This document shows positions 35,126-43,262 of a stretch of 54,360 nt of DNA, piece by piece (position 1 is the first letter of the stretch; each line of letters begins with the position of its first letter). The position numbers were made by a program, and so were the translations under genes. This DNA comes from Chloroflexota bacterium (lineage in GTDB: Bacteria > Chloroflexota > Anaerolineae > Aggregatilineales > Phototrophicaceae). The DNA lies in NCBI GenBank assembly GCA_011523735.1, contig WTGB01000075.1, positions 1 to 54,360 on the forward strand. The letters are read 5' to 3'. The notes beneath the pieces are model-generated. The model worked only from the letters and a program-made list of their open reading frames with translations, was not told the DNA's origin and ran no database searches.

Positions 35126-35161
35126 GATCTTTGTTTTCGACGGACGGCAAATTAAGTGAAA

Positions 35162-35188
35162 TGTAGGGGCGAGCTATTAGGTCGCCCG
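35162..35188 (+). repeat. Family A palindrome
   Basis: TGTAGGGGCGAGCTATTAG and GTCGCCCGT between the dehydratase and the aldehyde dehydrogenase. The first 16 bases are identical to the copy at 21926. Confidence 0.6.
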
Positions 35189-35222
35189 TTGGGTGAAGAC
35201 TAGCACGTTGGGAGGCTAAGTT

Positions 35223-36800
35223 ATGCCATTGACAGGTAAAAACACTATCGCCAGCGAGGTTTCCGCCGAGGGCGCCGAAGTATTCTACAGCATCGATCCA
35301 CGCAGCAAAACAACTGGCGACCTGCCCTTCCATAACGCCACGCGCAACGAAGTCGACCGCGCCGTAGTCGCTGCCGTCGCCGCCTTCCAAGAGATCCGGG
35401 GCTATCCGTCCAGCAAGATTGCCGATTTCCTCACCGAAGTCGCGGCGCAGATCGAAACGCTCGGTGATGATTTGCTCCACACTGCCGACCGCGAAACCGG
35501 CTTGGGCTTGCCGCGCTTGACCGGCGAACGGGCGCGCACGACCGGTCAGATCCGCGCCTTTGCCAATCTGCTGCGCGAGGGCGCCTACCTGCGCGCCATC
35601 ATCAACACCGAGCAACCCGGGCAGCCCGCTATCAAGCAGATGCAATTCCCGGTCGGACCGGTGGCGGTTTTCGCGGCGAGCAACTTCCCCTTCGCCTTTG
35701 CTGTGGCTGGCGGCGATTCGGCGTCGGCGCTGGCGGCTGGCTGCCCTATAGTTGTCAAGGCGCATCCGGGGCATCCCGCCACCTCTGAGCTATTTGCCGG
35801 GGCGATCAACGCCGCAGTGGCCGCTAAGGGCTTCCCCGCCGGGACCTTCTCACTGCTGCAAGGCAATGGCATTGATGTCGGGCAGTGGCTGGTCGCGCAT
35901 GATGGCATCGAAGCGGTCGGCTTCACCGGCAGCTTGCGCGGCGGACGCGCTATCTATGACGCCGCCTCTCGCCGTCCTCGCCCAATCCCAGTCTACGCCG
36001 AGATGGGCAGCGTCAATCCCGTTGTCATCACTCAAGCGGCGCTCGCCAAACGCTCGGAAGAGATCGCCGATGGCCTGGTCGCCTCGGTCACCATGGGCAC
36101 GGGGCAGTTCTGCACCAATCCCGGTTTGATCCTGCTGGAAGACAGCGAAGCGACGCGGGACTTTATCGCCTCGGTCAGCGAGAAGATGGACGCGGCGCCG
36201 ACCGGCATACTGCTCAACGAAGCGATTGCGGCGGGCTTGCAAAGCGCGGTTAGCGAAACGGCGGCGCACGCTCAAATCGAGGTCTTGGCCGGCGCTGAAG
36301 CCATCGCCGACAGCGACTTCTTCTGCTATCGCAACACGGTCATGCAAACCACTGCCGCCGCCATCCGCGCCGACGATCGCCTGCAAGTCGAGCATTTTGG
36401 TCCGGTCACGCTCTTCGCGCTCTGCGCTGACATTAACGACCTGCGCGCCACCATCGATGCGCTCGAAGGCAACCTGACCAGCACGGTGCATGCCGAAGAA
36501 GCTGAGTTGGAGAGTATCGGCGACCTGCTGCATCAACTGCGCGAGAAGGCCGGGCGCGTAATCTGGAATGGCTTCCCCACCGGCGTCGCCGTCGTGCATG
36601 CCATGCAGCATGGCGGACCCTATCCCGCCACGACCGCGCCGGGCACGACCTCGGTCGGCATGAACGCCATCTACCGCTTCATGCGTCCCATCGCCTTCCA
36701 GAATGTGCCGGACGCGCTGCTGCCCCGGGCCCTGCAAGACGCCAATCCGCTGGGGATATTGCGCTTGGTGGATGATGTATATACGGATGGGGCGATTTAG
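35223..36800 (+). CDS. 2,5-dioxovalerate (alpha-ketoglutarate semialdehyde) dehydrogenase
   Basis: A 525-residue NADP-type aldehyde dehydrogenase. Seen are the cofactor stretch VAVFAASNFPFAFAVAGGD near residue 155, GFTGSLRGGRA near 235, the general base in YAEMGSVNPVV near 260 and the catalytic cysteine in GTGQFCTNPG near 300. The late motif WNGFPTGVAVVHAMQHGGPYPA is characteristic of the ketoglutarate-semialdehyde branch. GGGAGG precedes the ATG. It would oxidise the product of the adjacent dehydratase to 2-oxoglutarate, so the two genes complete an oxidative sugar-acid pathway. Confidence 0.92.
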   Translation: MPLTGKNTIASEVSAEGAEVFYSIDPRSKTTGDLPFHNATRNEVDRAVVAAVAAFQEIRGYPSSKIADFLTEVAAQIETLGDDLLHTADRETGLGLPRLTGERARTTGQIRAFANLLREGAYLRAIINTEQPGQPAIKQMQFPVGPVAVFAASNFPFAFAVAGGDSASALAAGCPIVVKAHPGHPATSELFAGAINAAVAAKGFPAGTFSLLQGNGIDVGQWLVAHDGIEAVGFTGSLRGGRAIYDAASRRPRPIPVYAEMGSVNPVVITQAALAKRSEEIADGLVASVTMGTGQFCTNPGLILLEDSEATRDFIASVSEKMDAAPTGILLNEAIAAGLQSAVSETAAHAQIEVLAGAEAIADSDFFCYRNTVMQTTAAAIRADDRLQVEHFGPVTLFALCADINDLRATIDALEGNLTSTVHAEEAELESIGDLLHQLREKAGRVIWNGFPTGVAVVHAMQHGGPYPATTAPGTTSVGMNAIYRFMRPIAFQNVPDALLPRALQDANPLGILRLVDDVYTDGAI

Positions 36801-36873
36801 CCCGAAAAGAAACAGCCCCACCCAAATGATGAGGCCATTAGTTTCTCCGCTTTCTATTGGAGGGAGTACTCCA

Positions 36874-37101
36874 CTATTCCGTTTCTTGTGGCGGCGCTTC
36901 GGAATAGCCCATTCGTCCGCGCATCCAAGCGATTGACTCGCGTACCGATGTCATATCGCCTTGAAGCGATGTTACACTTTCACGAAGCGATGAAATCTCA
37001 TTATCAAGCCGATTGATATCATTACGCAGCCACAAGAACACGCCGATCACTGTGCTCACGATTATAACGAACTGCACATTCTGGTCCATTGATTGCTCCA
37101 T
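36874..37101 (-). CDS. Small membrane-anchored coiled-coil protein
   Basis: About 75 residues: one hydrophobic helix (VQFVIIVSTVIGVFLWL) followed by a heptad-rich region (INRLDNEISSLRESVTSLQ and on) and a short tail. The start at 37101 or 37089 is supported by GGAGG just upstream; the longer frame to 37158 has no ribosome site. No enzymatic motif is seen. A second small helix-plus-coiled-coil gene, of reverse order, lies on the other side of the asparagine-synthase-like gene (38746). Confidence 0.55.
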   Translation of the reverse strand: MEQSMDQNVQFVIIVSTVIGVFLWLRNDINRLDNEISSLRESVTSLQGDMTSVRESIAWMRGRMGYSEAPPQETE

Positions 37102-37231
37102 GCTCCTCCGCGTAACTGCGCCCTCATTATGCTCTAGTTTCGGAAATTCTTCAACCATGCCGGCATTGTCCGCATCGGAGAACAGGCTCTGTGGATAATA
37201 GGTATACTGAAGCCAGGTTCTACAATGTCTC

Positions 37232-38695
37232 TTGCCAGTCGCGGTGATACCCTTGCCACAATTCCTCTACGCCCACAACATCCGCCTCGATGACTTCGCC
37301 GACGGCGATTACGAGGCGCTCTACCGCCGGAGACGCCGCGATTCCAACTTCGCCGCGGCTATCGAGGTCGGCGACAAGATCCATGCCTTTCGCGATCATC
37401 TGGGCATCGCGCCTCTGTACTTCCGCTTCACCGATGACGGCGTCCAATTCTCCAATCATTTAAGCGATCTCGTTCAGTCAGATGATACTTTACGCGATGC
37501 CGGCCTACGCGCGCTGGTCAAGCTGGGCACGCCGCGCCTGCTGCCGCTCTTTAACGAGATACACATTGTGCCCCCCGCTGCAGTCATCGAGATTGACCCC
37601 GCGCGCCGCAGCGTCAAGGCGATTTATGCCTATTCCCTGCAACCGCGAGAGATCTCCTGGCGGCGGCCCTGGCGGGACCTGGTCGATGAGTTCGAGGCCT
37701 TGATGACGCGCGCTATCGAGCGGCGCCTGCGAAGCGATGAGGTTGGTTTGTATCTCAGCGGCGGCATCGACTCGGCAATGATCGGCATAATCCTCAAAGG
37801 GCTTGGCGCGAAGATACGCGCTTATACCTCCGGTCCCTGGGGCGAAAGCAGTTCCGATGTCGTCTATGCCAAGCAGAATGCGGCAGTCATCGGCGTCGAC
37901 AGCCACGAGATACACTACTTGGGCACGGATGATTATGAATCGGCTATGACTGCCCTGCCAGCCAGTTACGGTATTCCACATGGCACATCAACAGCGCTCG
38001 GTGTAATCAAGCTGCGGGAGAACAGCTCGGTCGGCGATCAAGCGCAACTCTTCTTCGGGCAGAATTCCGACACGGTCATGGCCGCTATGCGGGGGCAATA
38101 CTTGAGCTATTTGCTGAATCCATTGCCGATACCGCTCAGACGCCGCTTCCATCCCGCTTTGGCGCATCGTTCAGCCAGCGAAGACTACGTTCATCTGGCG
38201 CGCAACTACGTGGGCAATCTCGATGCGCTTGCCCTGCCCAAGATGCCGGCGCGCTTTACCAAGCTGCACGAGATCACCGCGACCGGCATGTACATCGCGC
38301 AAACGCCGCACGACAGCGAAGTCTACACGCAGCCGTCTTTTCTCGACGGTCAAGACATCATCAGCCCCTACCACAACATGGATGTCGTCGAGTTCGCCAT
38401 GGGGCTGCCCCTGATACGTCGGCTGGCGCTGGACGACAAGAAGCTGCCGATTTTGGAAAAACACCTCATTCAAAAGCTGGCGTTGCGCCACCTGCCGCGC
38501 GACATCGTCTACCGCAAGAAGGCCTTCGTTGTCTCCTTTGAGCGCGACGAACGCTCCCAAGCCCTCTATAGCAAGCTGCCGACCGAGATTTGCGGCATTG
38601 CGCTGCAGCAGCCCCATGAACGTTTCGGCGCCGAGATGCTCCTGCGCTGGCTGAAGCACTGCGGCTTTTCCACACAGGACCTGTGCGGAAAGTAA
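37232..38695 (+). CDS. Asparagine-synthase-like ATP-dependent ligase with shortened N-terminus
   Basis: About 487 residues with the ATP-pyrophosphatase loop YLSGGIDSAMIG near residue 175 and the synthetase-domain end (FLDGQDIISPYHNMDVVEFAMGLPL; DIVYRKKAF). The N-terminal part keeps the late glutaminase-fold stretch HAFRDHLGIAPLYF but begins 50-60 residues too late. The catalytic Cys2 and the start of the Ntn domain are therefore missing and no glutaminase activity is expected. It may use ammonia or adenylate another substrate, as in beta-lactam synthetase relatives. The start is uncertain: TTG at 37232 or GTG at 37244. A strong terminator follows. Confidence 0.8.
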   Translation: MPVAVIPLPQFLYAHNIRLDDFADGDYEALYRRRRRDSNFAAAIEVGDKIHAFRDHLGIAPLYFRFTDDGVQFSNHLSDLVQSDDTLRDAGLRALVKLGTPRLLPLFNEIHIVPPAAVIEIDPARRSVKAIYAYSLQPREISWRRPWRDLVDEFEALMTRAIERRLRSDEVGLYLSGGIDSAMIGIILKGLGAKIRAYTSGPWGESSSDVVYAKQNAAVIGVDSHEIHYLGTDDYESAMTALPASYGIPHGTSTALGVIKLRENSSVGDQAQLFFGQNSDTVMAAMRGQYLSYLLNPLPIPLRRRFHPALAHRSASEDYVHLARNYVGNLDALALPKMPARFTKLHEITATGMYIAQTPHDSEVYTQPSFLDGQDIISPYHNMDVVEFAMGLPLIRRLALDDKKLPILEKHLIQKLALRHLPRDIVYRKKAFVVSFERDERSQALYSKLPTEICGIALQQPHERFGAEMLLRWLKHCGFSTQDLCGK

Positions 38696-38698
38696 CAA

Positions 38699-38722
38699 CA
38701 GCCCCATCATCTGACGGGGCTG
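38699..38722 (+). terminator. Intrinsic terminator of the asparagine-synthase-like gene
   Basis: CAGCCCC, a 10-base loop and GGGGCTG, followed by CTTTTCC, 4 bases after the stop codon. The hairpin, including the loop, is repeated exactly at 39234-39257. Confidence 0.8.
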
Positions 38723-38745
38723 CTTTTCCGCTCGGTTTCTGATGA

Positions 38746-39093
38746 TTATTTCAAGACCGCCACCAGCACCGCAATGATGCTGATGAGAAAAGGCAGCGCG
38801 TACTTGAGCGTATCCACCGCGCCTCTGAAGCGGCTTTCCTTCTCGCGCAACTCGCGGATTTCTTCACTCTGCTTACGAATATCTTCGCTCTGTTTATCCA
38901 GCGCCTCGCTAAAAATAGCGAAGGAGGCGCGAAACTCTTCCGTCTGCGCTCGAATCGCGCTTTGGATCGCGCTCTGGACGTATTCCATAATCTCAGCCTT
39001 GAATTCCGCGAGGTCGGCTTTCGTAGCCAGAGACTTCATCTCGCCTTCTATGGTTGAGATTCGTCTTTCGTGATCGTTCCTGAGTTCCGCCAT
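38746..39093 (-). CDS. Small coiled-coil protein with C-terminal membrane anchor
   Basis: A 115-residue protein: a long charged helix (RISTIEGEMKSLATKADLAE, then SEDIRKQSEEIRELREKESR) and a terminal hydrophobic helix (ALPFLISIIAVLVAVL). It resembles tail-anchored coiled-coil proteins of unknown function. The ribosome site is weak. It converges with the asparagine-synthase-like gene. Confidence 0.6.
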   Translation of the reverse strand: MAELRNDHERRISTIEGEMKSLATKADLAEFKAEIMEYVQSAIQSAIRAQTEEFRASFAIFSEALDKQSEDIRKQSEEIRELREKESRFRGAVDTLKYALPFLISIIAVLVAVLK

Positions 39094-39233
39094 AGTATGA
39101 TCCGATTTGTTTATCAGACAATAAATACTATGATGCTACTATAATAGCATCAATTCCAGCAAATATGTTAACGCATCCCTGATCCGCCGCTGAGCATGAT
39201 AATCGCCGATCCATGACAGAGAAAGAGAAACAA

Positions 39234-39257
39234 CAGCCCCATCATCTGACGGGGCTG
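39234..39257 (-). terminator. Intrinsic terminator of the BMP-protein gene
   Basis: CAGCCCC, a 10-base loop and GGGGCTG, with a T-rich run on the minus strand after it (TGTTGTTTCTCTTTCTC). It lies 28 bp past the stop of the BMP gene. The stem and loop are identical to the terminator at 38699. Confidence 0.75.
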
Positions 39258-39285
39258 TCATACTTTGGCTGCCGCTCGCGCGAAA

Positions 39286-41328
39286 CTACTCCAGCAGGTC
39301 GCCCGTGATCAGGTTTACGCCGGTCTCGATGTTGCCCGCGATAAGCTCGGCATTGACCGCGTCCACCTTTTCCCAGACCGAATCCGGGATATCGGCTTCA
39401 TGCGGCGGTGCCAAACCCACGCCATTCATCGCCGCGTCCATCAGGAAGACGCCACCGCCGGGGAATGCTTCCATGTCGCTTTCCGCCAGCATGGCAACCA
39501 TGTCATAAACGCCCTGGTCCACCCGCTTCATCGCGCTGGAGATGATGTACTCCGAGCCCGGCGTCTCGCCCGCGCCGAAGCTGGTCAGCCATTCGTCTTT
39601 GTCGACGCCGATGACGTAGACGCCCTCTTGCGCCCCCGCCAAAATCGCGCCGGTGCCGGTGGGTCCGCCGCCGCCGAAGAGCACAGTCGCGCCTTCGCCG
39701 ATGAATTGCAGCGCCGCCGACGCGCCACGATCAGGCGCGACGAAACTGTCGATGTAAACACCGAGGATGGTCAAGTCCGGATTGACGTAATGCGCGCCCT
39801 GCTCATAGCCGTTGCGGAAGCGCTTGACCGGCGGGATATCAATGCCATAGACGCCGGCGATCATATCCGAGCCCTGCCACTCAGCCACGAAAGCGGCCAG
39901 CACACCGGTCATGAAGCCGGATTGATCCTCGCGGAACTGGATGCCGACGTAGTTGCTCGGTCCATCAATCACGAACTGGTCGACACCGAGGAAATAGACA
40001 TCCGGATTGGCTTCAGCCGCGGCGTAGGTGGCGTCAGCGATCAGGAAGCCGACGGTGACGATGACCTCGAAGCCTTCGTCAACACAGGTCTGAATATTGG
40101 CTTCGTAGTCGGTCTCGGCTTGGGTCTCGATGAATTTGTATTCCAGATCGTATTCATCGGCCGCTGCTTCCGCGCCTTCATGCGCCGACTGATTGAAAGT
40201 GCCGTCATTGACGCGCCCGAGGTCGGTGACCAGGCAGACGGTTTCCACACCCATCATCATGTCCGCGGCTTGGTCTTCCATCATGTCGTCCATCGCCAGG
40301 TCGCCGGAAACCGGATCGACGCCCGTCGTGACGGAGCCGGCGATCATCATTTCGGCGACCTCAGCTGCGACGTCAAAGAAAGCATCGTCAATATCGGCTT
40401 CATGCTTCTCCGCCAAGCCGACGCCATTCAGCGCCACATCCATCAGGTAGATGCCGCCGCCCGGGAAGTCACTCATCATGTCCTCAGCCAGCGCCACCAC
40501 CATATCGTAGACGCCTTGATCGACGCGCTTGATCGCGCTGGAAATGATGTACTCGGAACCGGGCGTTTCGCCGCTGCCGAAGCTGGTCACCCACTCATCC
40601 TGGTCGACGCCGATGACGTAGACGCCTTGCTGAGCCGCCGCCAGGATGCCGCCCGTGCCGGTGGGTCCGCCCGCACCGAAGATGACCGACGCCCCTTCGC
40701 CGATGAATTGTTCGGCCGCCGAAGCGCCACGGTCGGGCGCGATGAAGCTGTCGATATAAACACCCAGCAGGTTCAGATCGGCATTGATATAAAGCGCGCC
40801 CTGTTCGAAGCCGTTGCGGAACTTCTTGACCGGCGGGATGTCGATGCCGTAGATGCCGGCGATGGTATCTGAGCCGACCGAGCCAGCGACCTGCGCCGCC
40901 AATACACCCGCCAGGAAGCCCGACTGATCTTCGCGGAATTGAATCCCGACATAGTTCGCGGGACCGCCCATGACAAATTGATCGACACCCAGGAAGTGAA
41001 CATCCGGATTGGCTTCAGCCGCGGCGTAGGTGGCATCGGCGATCAAGAAGCCAACCGTGATGATGATTTCAAAACCTTCATCGATACAAGTCTGAATGTT
41101 GGCATCGTAGTCGGTCTCGGCTTGCGTCTCGATCCATTTGTATTCCAAGTCGTATTCATCAGCCGCTTCCAGAGCGCCCTCATGCGCGAACTGATTGAAA
41201 GTGCCATCGTTGACGCGCCCGATGTCCGTCACCAGGCACAAGGTCTCCACGCCAGCTTGCGCCGCGGCCAGGGGCGCGAAGCCCAGTACAAGCGCAATCA
41301 GGCTGAGCAATACTATGAACTTTTTCAT
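39286..41328 (-). CDS. BMP-family ABC substrate-binding protein with two tandem domains
   Basis: A 680-residue exported protein: signal peptide KKFIVLLSLIALVLGFAPLAAAQ, then two full copies of the BMP/PnrA-like nucleoside-binding domain offset by 334 residues. VETLCLVTDIGRVNDGTFNQ starts near 27, and the matching VETVCLVTDLGRVNDGTFNQ near 361. They are joined by a Met/Asp-rich linker (DDMMEDQAADMMMG). Both copies keep GVDQF, NYVGIQFREDQSGF, YGIDIPPVK, APDRGAS and GGGPTGTG or GAGGPTGTG. Single-domain relatives have about 330-380 residues. No lipobox cysteine is seen. GGGAG precedes the ATG. The matching permeases and ATPase lie 2.4 kb upstream on the same strand. Confidence 0.93.
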   Translation of the reverse strand: MKKFIVLLSLIALVLGFAPLAAAQAGVETLCLVTDIGRVNDGTFNQFAHEGALEAADEYDLEYKWIETQAETDYDANIQTCIDEGFEIIITVGFLIADATYAAAEANPDVHFLGVDQFVMGGPANYVGIQFREDQSGFLAGVLAAQVAGSVGSDTIAGIYGIDIPPVKKFRNGFEQGALYINADLNLLGVYIDSFIAPDRGASAAEQFIGEGASVIFGAGGPTGTGGILAAAQQGVYVIGVDQDEWVTSFGSGETPGSEYIISSAIKRVDQGVYDMVVALAEDMMSDFPGGGIYLMDVALNGVGLAEKHEADIDDAFFDVAAEVAEMMIAGSVTTGVDPVSGDLAMDDMMEDQAADMMMGVETVCLVTDLGRVNDGTFNQSAHEGAEAAADEYDLEYKFIETQAETDYEANIQTCVDEGFEVIVTVGFLIADATYAAAEANPDVYFLGVDQFVIDGPSNYVGIQFREDQSGFMTGVLAAFVAEWQGSDMIAGVYGIDIPPVKRFRNGYEQGAHYVNPDLTILGVYIDSFVAPDRGASAALQFIGEGATVLFGGGGPTGTGAILAGAQEGVYVIGVDKDEWLTSFGAGETPGSEYIISSAMKRVDQGVYDMVAMLAESDMEAFPGGGVFLMDAAMNGVGLAPPHEADIPDSVWEKVDAVNAELIAGNIETGVNLITGDLLE

Positions 41329-41466
41329 GTGATTTTCTCCCGAAATAGCTTAGATGGAAGGTAGATTGCCAAAGCTTACTCTACCGTTTTGAGGCGAGTT
41401 TTTCAATACGCCGGCATTGGCGGCAAGCGGGTCCTATTCTGAGATTTTCCTGCCATGCCTGCCCGC

Positions 41467-41530
41467 AAGTCACAACTTGGCGTACGCAGAATAACCAACT
41501 CCTAATAGTGAGAATGTGTAGGGACGACCA
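41467..41530 (+). repeat. Dispersed repeat family A, copy 3
   Basis: The 5' box AAGTCACAACTTGGC (41467-41481) is followed after 36 bases by TGTAGGGACGACC. The spacing and the intervening AACTCCTAATAGTGAGAAT match copy 2 (AACTCTAACAATGAGAAT). The closing arm of the palindrome is degenerate. Confidence 0.7.
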
Positions 41531-41884
41531 AGAAGTGGCTGTGTCTACGCGCCACCCTGGCCGTCTGTCATAGCGATTGGAACTGTAATTGGAAGTTTTT
41601 GTTGGAAAGGGAAAGTTTTTTTCTCCAATAGATTCCAATTGTCGAAGCGCCAGGACCCCAGAAAAACTTTTTTGGCCATCTGGCCATCTGACGGGTTGGC
41701 GAGGCGGAAATGCCGCAGTTAGTCGCGATGCGGGCGCAAATGTTCATACGATCAGGGTAGCATACATTGGCGCGGAAATGGGAACAAATGTTCTCGTATT
41801 GGAAAATTCATACCATCGGGCGGCGAGCTGGCTAGTGGCTTGGGCGCATCGTGTTATATGATGTTTTGTTACCGAGGGCACATA

Positions 41885-41911
41885 GTGGGCGACCCACCGG
41901 CTCGTCCCTAC
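41885..41911 (-). repeat. Family A palindrome, inverted
   Basis: GTGGGCGACCCACC and GGCTCGTCCCTACG, the reverse orientation of the TGTAGGGGCGAC unit, in the gap between the BMP and cupin genes. Confidence 0.5.
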
Positions 41912-42075
41912 GGATTCCTTATTGGGCTTACTCGTTCACATGGGGCTGACTAAGCCCTTTTGGAGGCGAGGCGCGCCCGATCAAGCAAGCTAAAGACGAT
42001 CGCGGATTCGCGCTGGAAGCGTAACAGGAATCGGGTGGACGCATGAATTCAGCCGACGATTCCGGCCTGGCTTCG

Positions 42076-42501
42076 CTAAGATGTATTCGGCGTCTCTAGC
42101 GCTTCCGCTGCCATCATCGCGGCTCCTCGATCGTAGGGGATGGTTTGCTCTCGCTCATCCGGCGCCGAACGCGCGATAACCGCCACAGCAGGCTCGCTAT
42201 CGCTCAGATTGAAAACCTCGTGCGGCACGCCCGGCTCGATGAAGAGAAAATCGCCCGCTTGGTTCTCCATGACCAGTTTGCATCCATCGCCATACTCATG
42301 TCGAACACGCCCCTCGAGAATATAGATCATCGTCTCAAAATCGACGTGAAGATGGGCGGGGATAACGGCGCCGGGCGGGATCACCGCGAGTTTCATCGAG
42401 AGTCCCTTTGCCTCGACGTTGCTGCTGGAAAGCGCCGAGCCGCCGCGCAACATACTGATGCCACCTCTGCCTACTACTTGGGGATTCGAATCGTCATTCA
42501 T
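42076..42501 (-). CDS. Cupin-domain protein
   Basis: A protein of about 141 residues with a single cupin barrel: motif 1 AHLHVDFETMIYILEGRVRHEYGD holds the HxH, E and H metal ligands and motif 2 is GDFLFIEPGVPHEVFNLSD. Such proteins bind a metal and act as small isomerases, dioxygenases or sensors. The ATG at 42501 follows AGGCAGGCAGCG; a longer GTG start at 42573 is possible. Function in this locus is unknown. It lies between the BMP gene and the VapBC-like cassette. Confidence 0.8.
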   Translation of the reverse strand: MNDDSNPQVVGRGGISMLRGGSALSSSNVEAKGLSMKLAVIPPGAVIPAHLHVDFETMIYILEGRVRHEYGDGCKLVMENQAGDFLFIEPGVPHEVFNLSDSEPAVAVIARSAPDEREQTIPYDRGAAMMAAEALETPNTS

Positions 42502-42759
42502 CGCTGCCTGCCTAGTTTTCTGCGCTAGTTTCGCGAGAGGGATTGCTGCCAGCATCTCGTTAGCTGTAACCACATATTTCCACTATATCACTCTCCGATG
42601 ACGAATATCAACAAGGGCACTCGCGCATCCCTATTATCTAACGCTGCCAGTACAGAATATCCAAGTCGAGGAGTGAGAGGCGGGGCTCTGTGGCTGTGGC
42701 GAAGTCATTTACACAGCCAGAATATACATGTCTGCTGTATCCTGGCGGCTACTAGGCTT

Positions 42760-42825
42760 CTTATTCTTGCACATAAGGTTGACCGACCGCTTTCGGCGGA
42801 CTTGCGCGGCCGATGAAACCAGCCA
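42760..42825 (-). repeat. Second partial copy of the ABC permease 3' end
   Basis: 60 of 66 bases match 43697-43762, the true 3' end of the downstream-encoded permease. Read on the minus strand it encodes AGFIGRASPPKAVGQPYVQE and a TAA, against PYVKE and TAA in the intact gene. Four of the six differences are synonymous; the other two make the Q/K change. It begins 24 bp after the toxin stop. With the intact copy it brackets the toxin-antitoxin pair. Confidence 0.85.
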
Positions 42826-42848
42826 ATGTTTGATGTCGGTGTCGGCTT

Positions 42849-43262
42849 TTAGGGCAGAATCTCAAAATAGTCCGTATGACCTGGCCGAACGATGCGGAAA
42901 TCCCGTTTGTCAAATGTCGCACTCTTCGCGATTTGCAGGCGCTCCGCCATTGCCATGATGCAACAATCGACCACATCGAAACGCGAGTCCGCGTATTGCT
43001 GCGCAATCTCGTAAATCCGGCTTAAGTCTTCCTGCATCATTGGTGCTATACGCGCTTGCGTATACCTGAATTGCTCAAGCCACTGTATTACCCCTGCATA
43101 ACCATGGTCGCGTCTGAACAGGAATCCCAGCTCCGGCAGAATGACAGCCGGCAACAACATTGGCTCAGAGTTGACCTCCGAAAAGGCTGTTGCTCGCTCA
43201 TGATGAGGGTCTGCCGGCTGGAATAGCGCATAGACAAAGCCGGTATCGACCAGGATGCTCAC
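42849..43262 (-). CDS. VapC-like PIN-domain toxin
   Basis: A 137-residue PIN ribonuclease. The acidic residues lie in SILVDTGFVYALF at the start, VILPELGFL near residue 40, and SRFDVVDCCIMAMAERL near 95, followed by TFDKRDFRI. The GTG start at 43262 overlaps the antitoxin stop (GTGA), the usual coupling in vapBC operons; the TTG at 43271 is rejected. Toxins of this family cleave tRNA or rRNA. All active-site acids appear intact, unlike the frameshifted PIN gene at 6.1 kb. Confidence 0.9.
   Translation of the reverse strand: MSILVDTGFVYALFQPADPHHERATAFSEVNSEPMLLPAVILPELGFLFRRDHGYAGVIQWLEQFRYTQARIAPMMQEDLSRIYEIAQQYADSRFDVVDCCIMAMAERLQIAKSATFDKRDFRIVRPGHTDYFEILP

Larger units (their letters stand above)
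41329..42075. other. Large gene-free interval upstream of the BMP gene
   Basis: About 750 bp with no convincing gene. It must contain the BMP promoter. It holds a full family A repeat (41467-41530), an inverted family A palindrome (41885-41911) and a GAAC-N4-GTTC palindrome (41782-41793). It also contains two AGTTTTTNTTGG-like runs near 41592-41680. A 90-codon plus-strand frame (41589-41861) lacks a ribosome site and has no recognisable content. Confidence 0.5.

Noticed and set aside
39265..40872. 535-codon plus-strand frame opposite the BMP gene
   Set aside because: Its internal repeat merely mirrors the two BMP domains; composition is typical of antisense to a GC-rich gene.
41589..41861. 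90-codon plus-strand frame in the large gap
   Set aside because: No ribosome site, no recognisable content, and it runs through unremarkable non-coding sequence.
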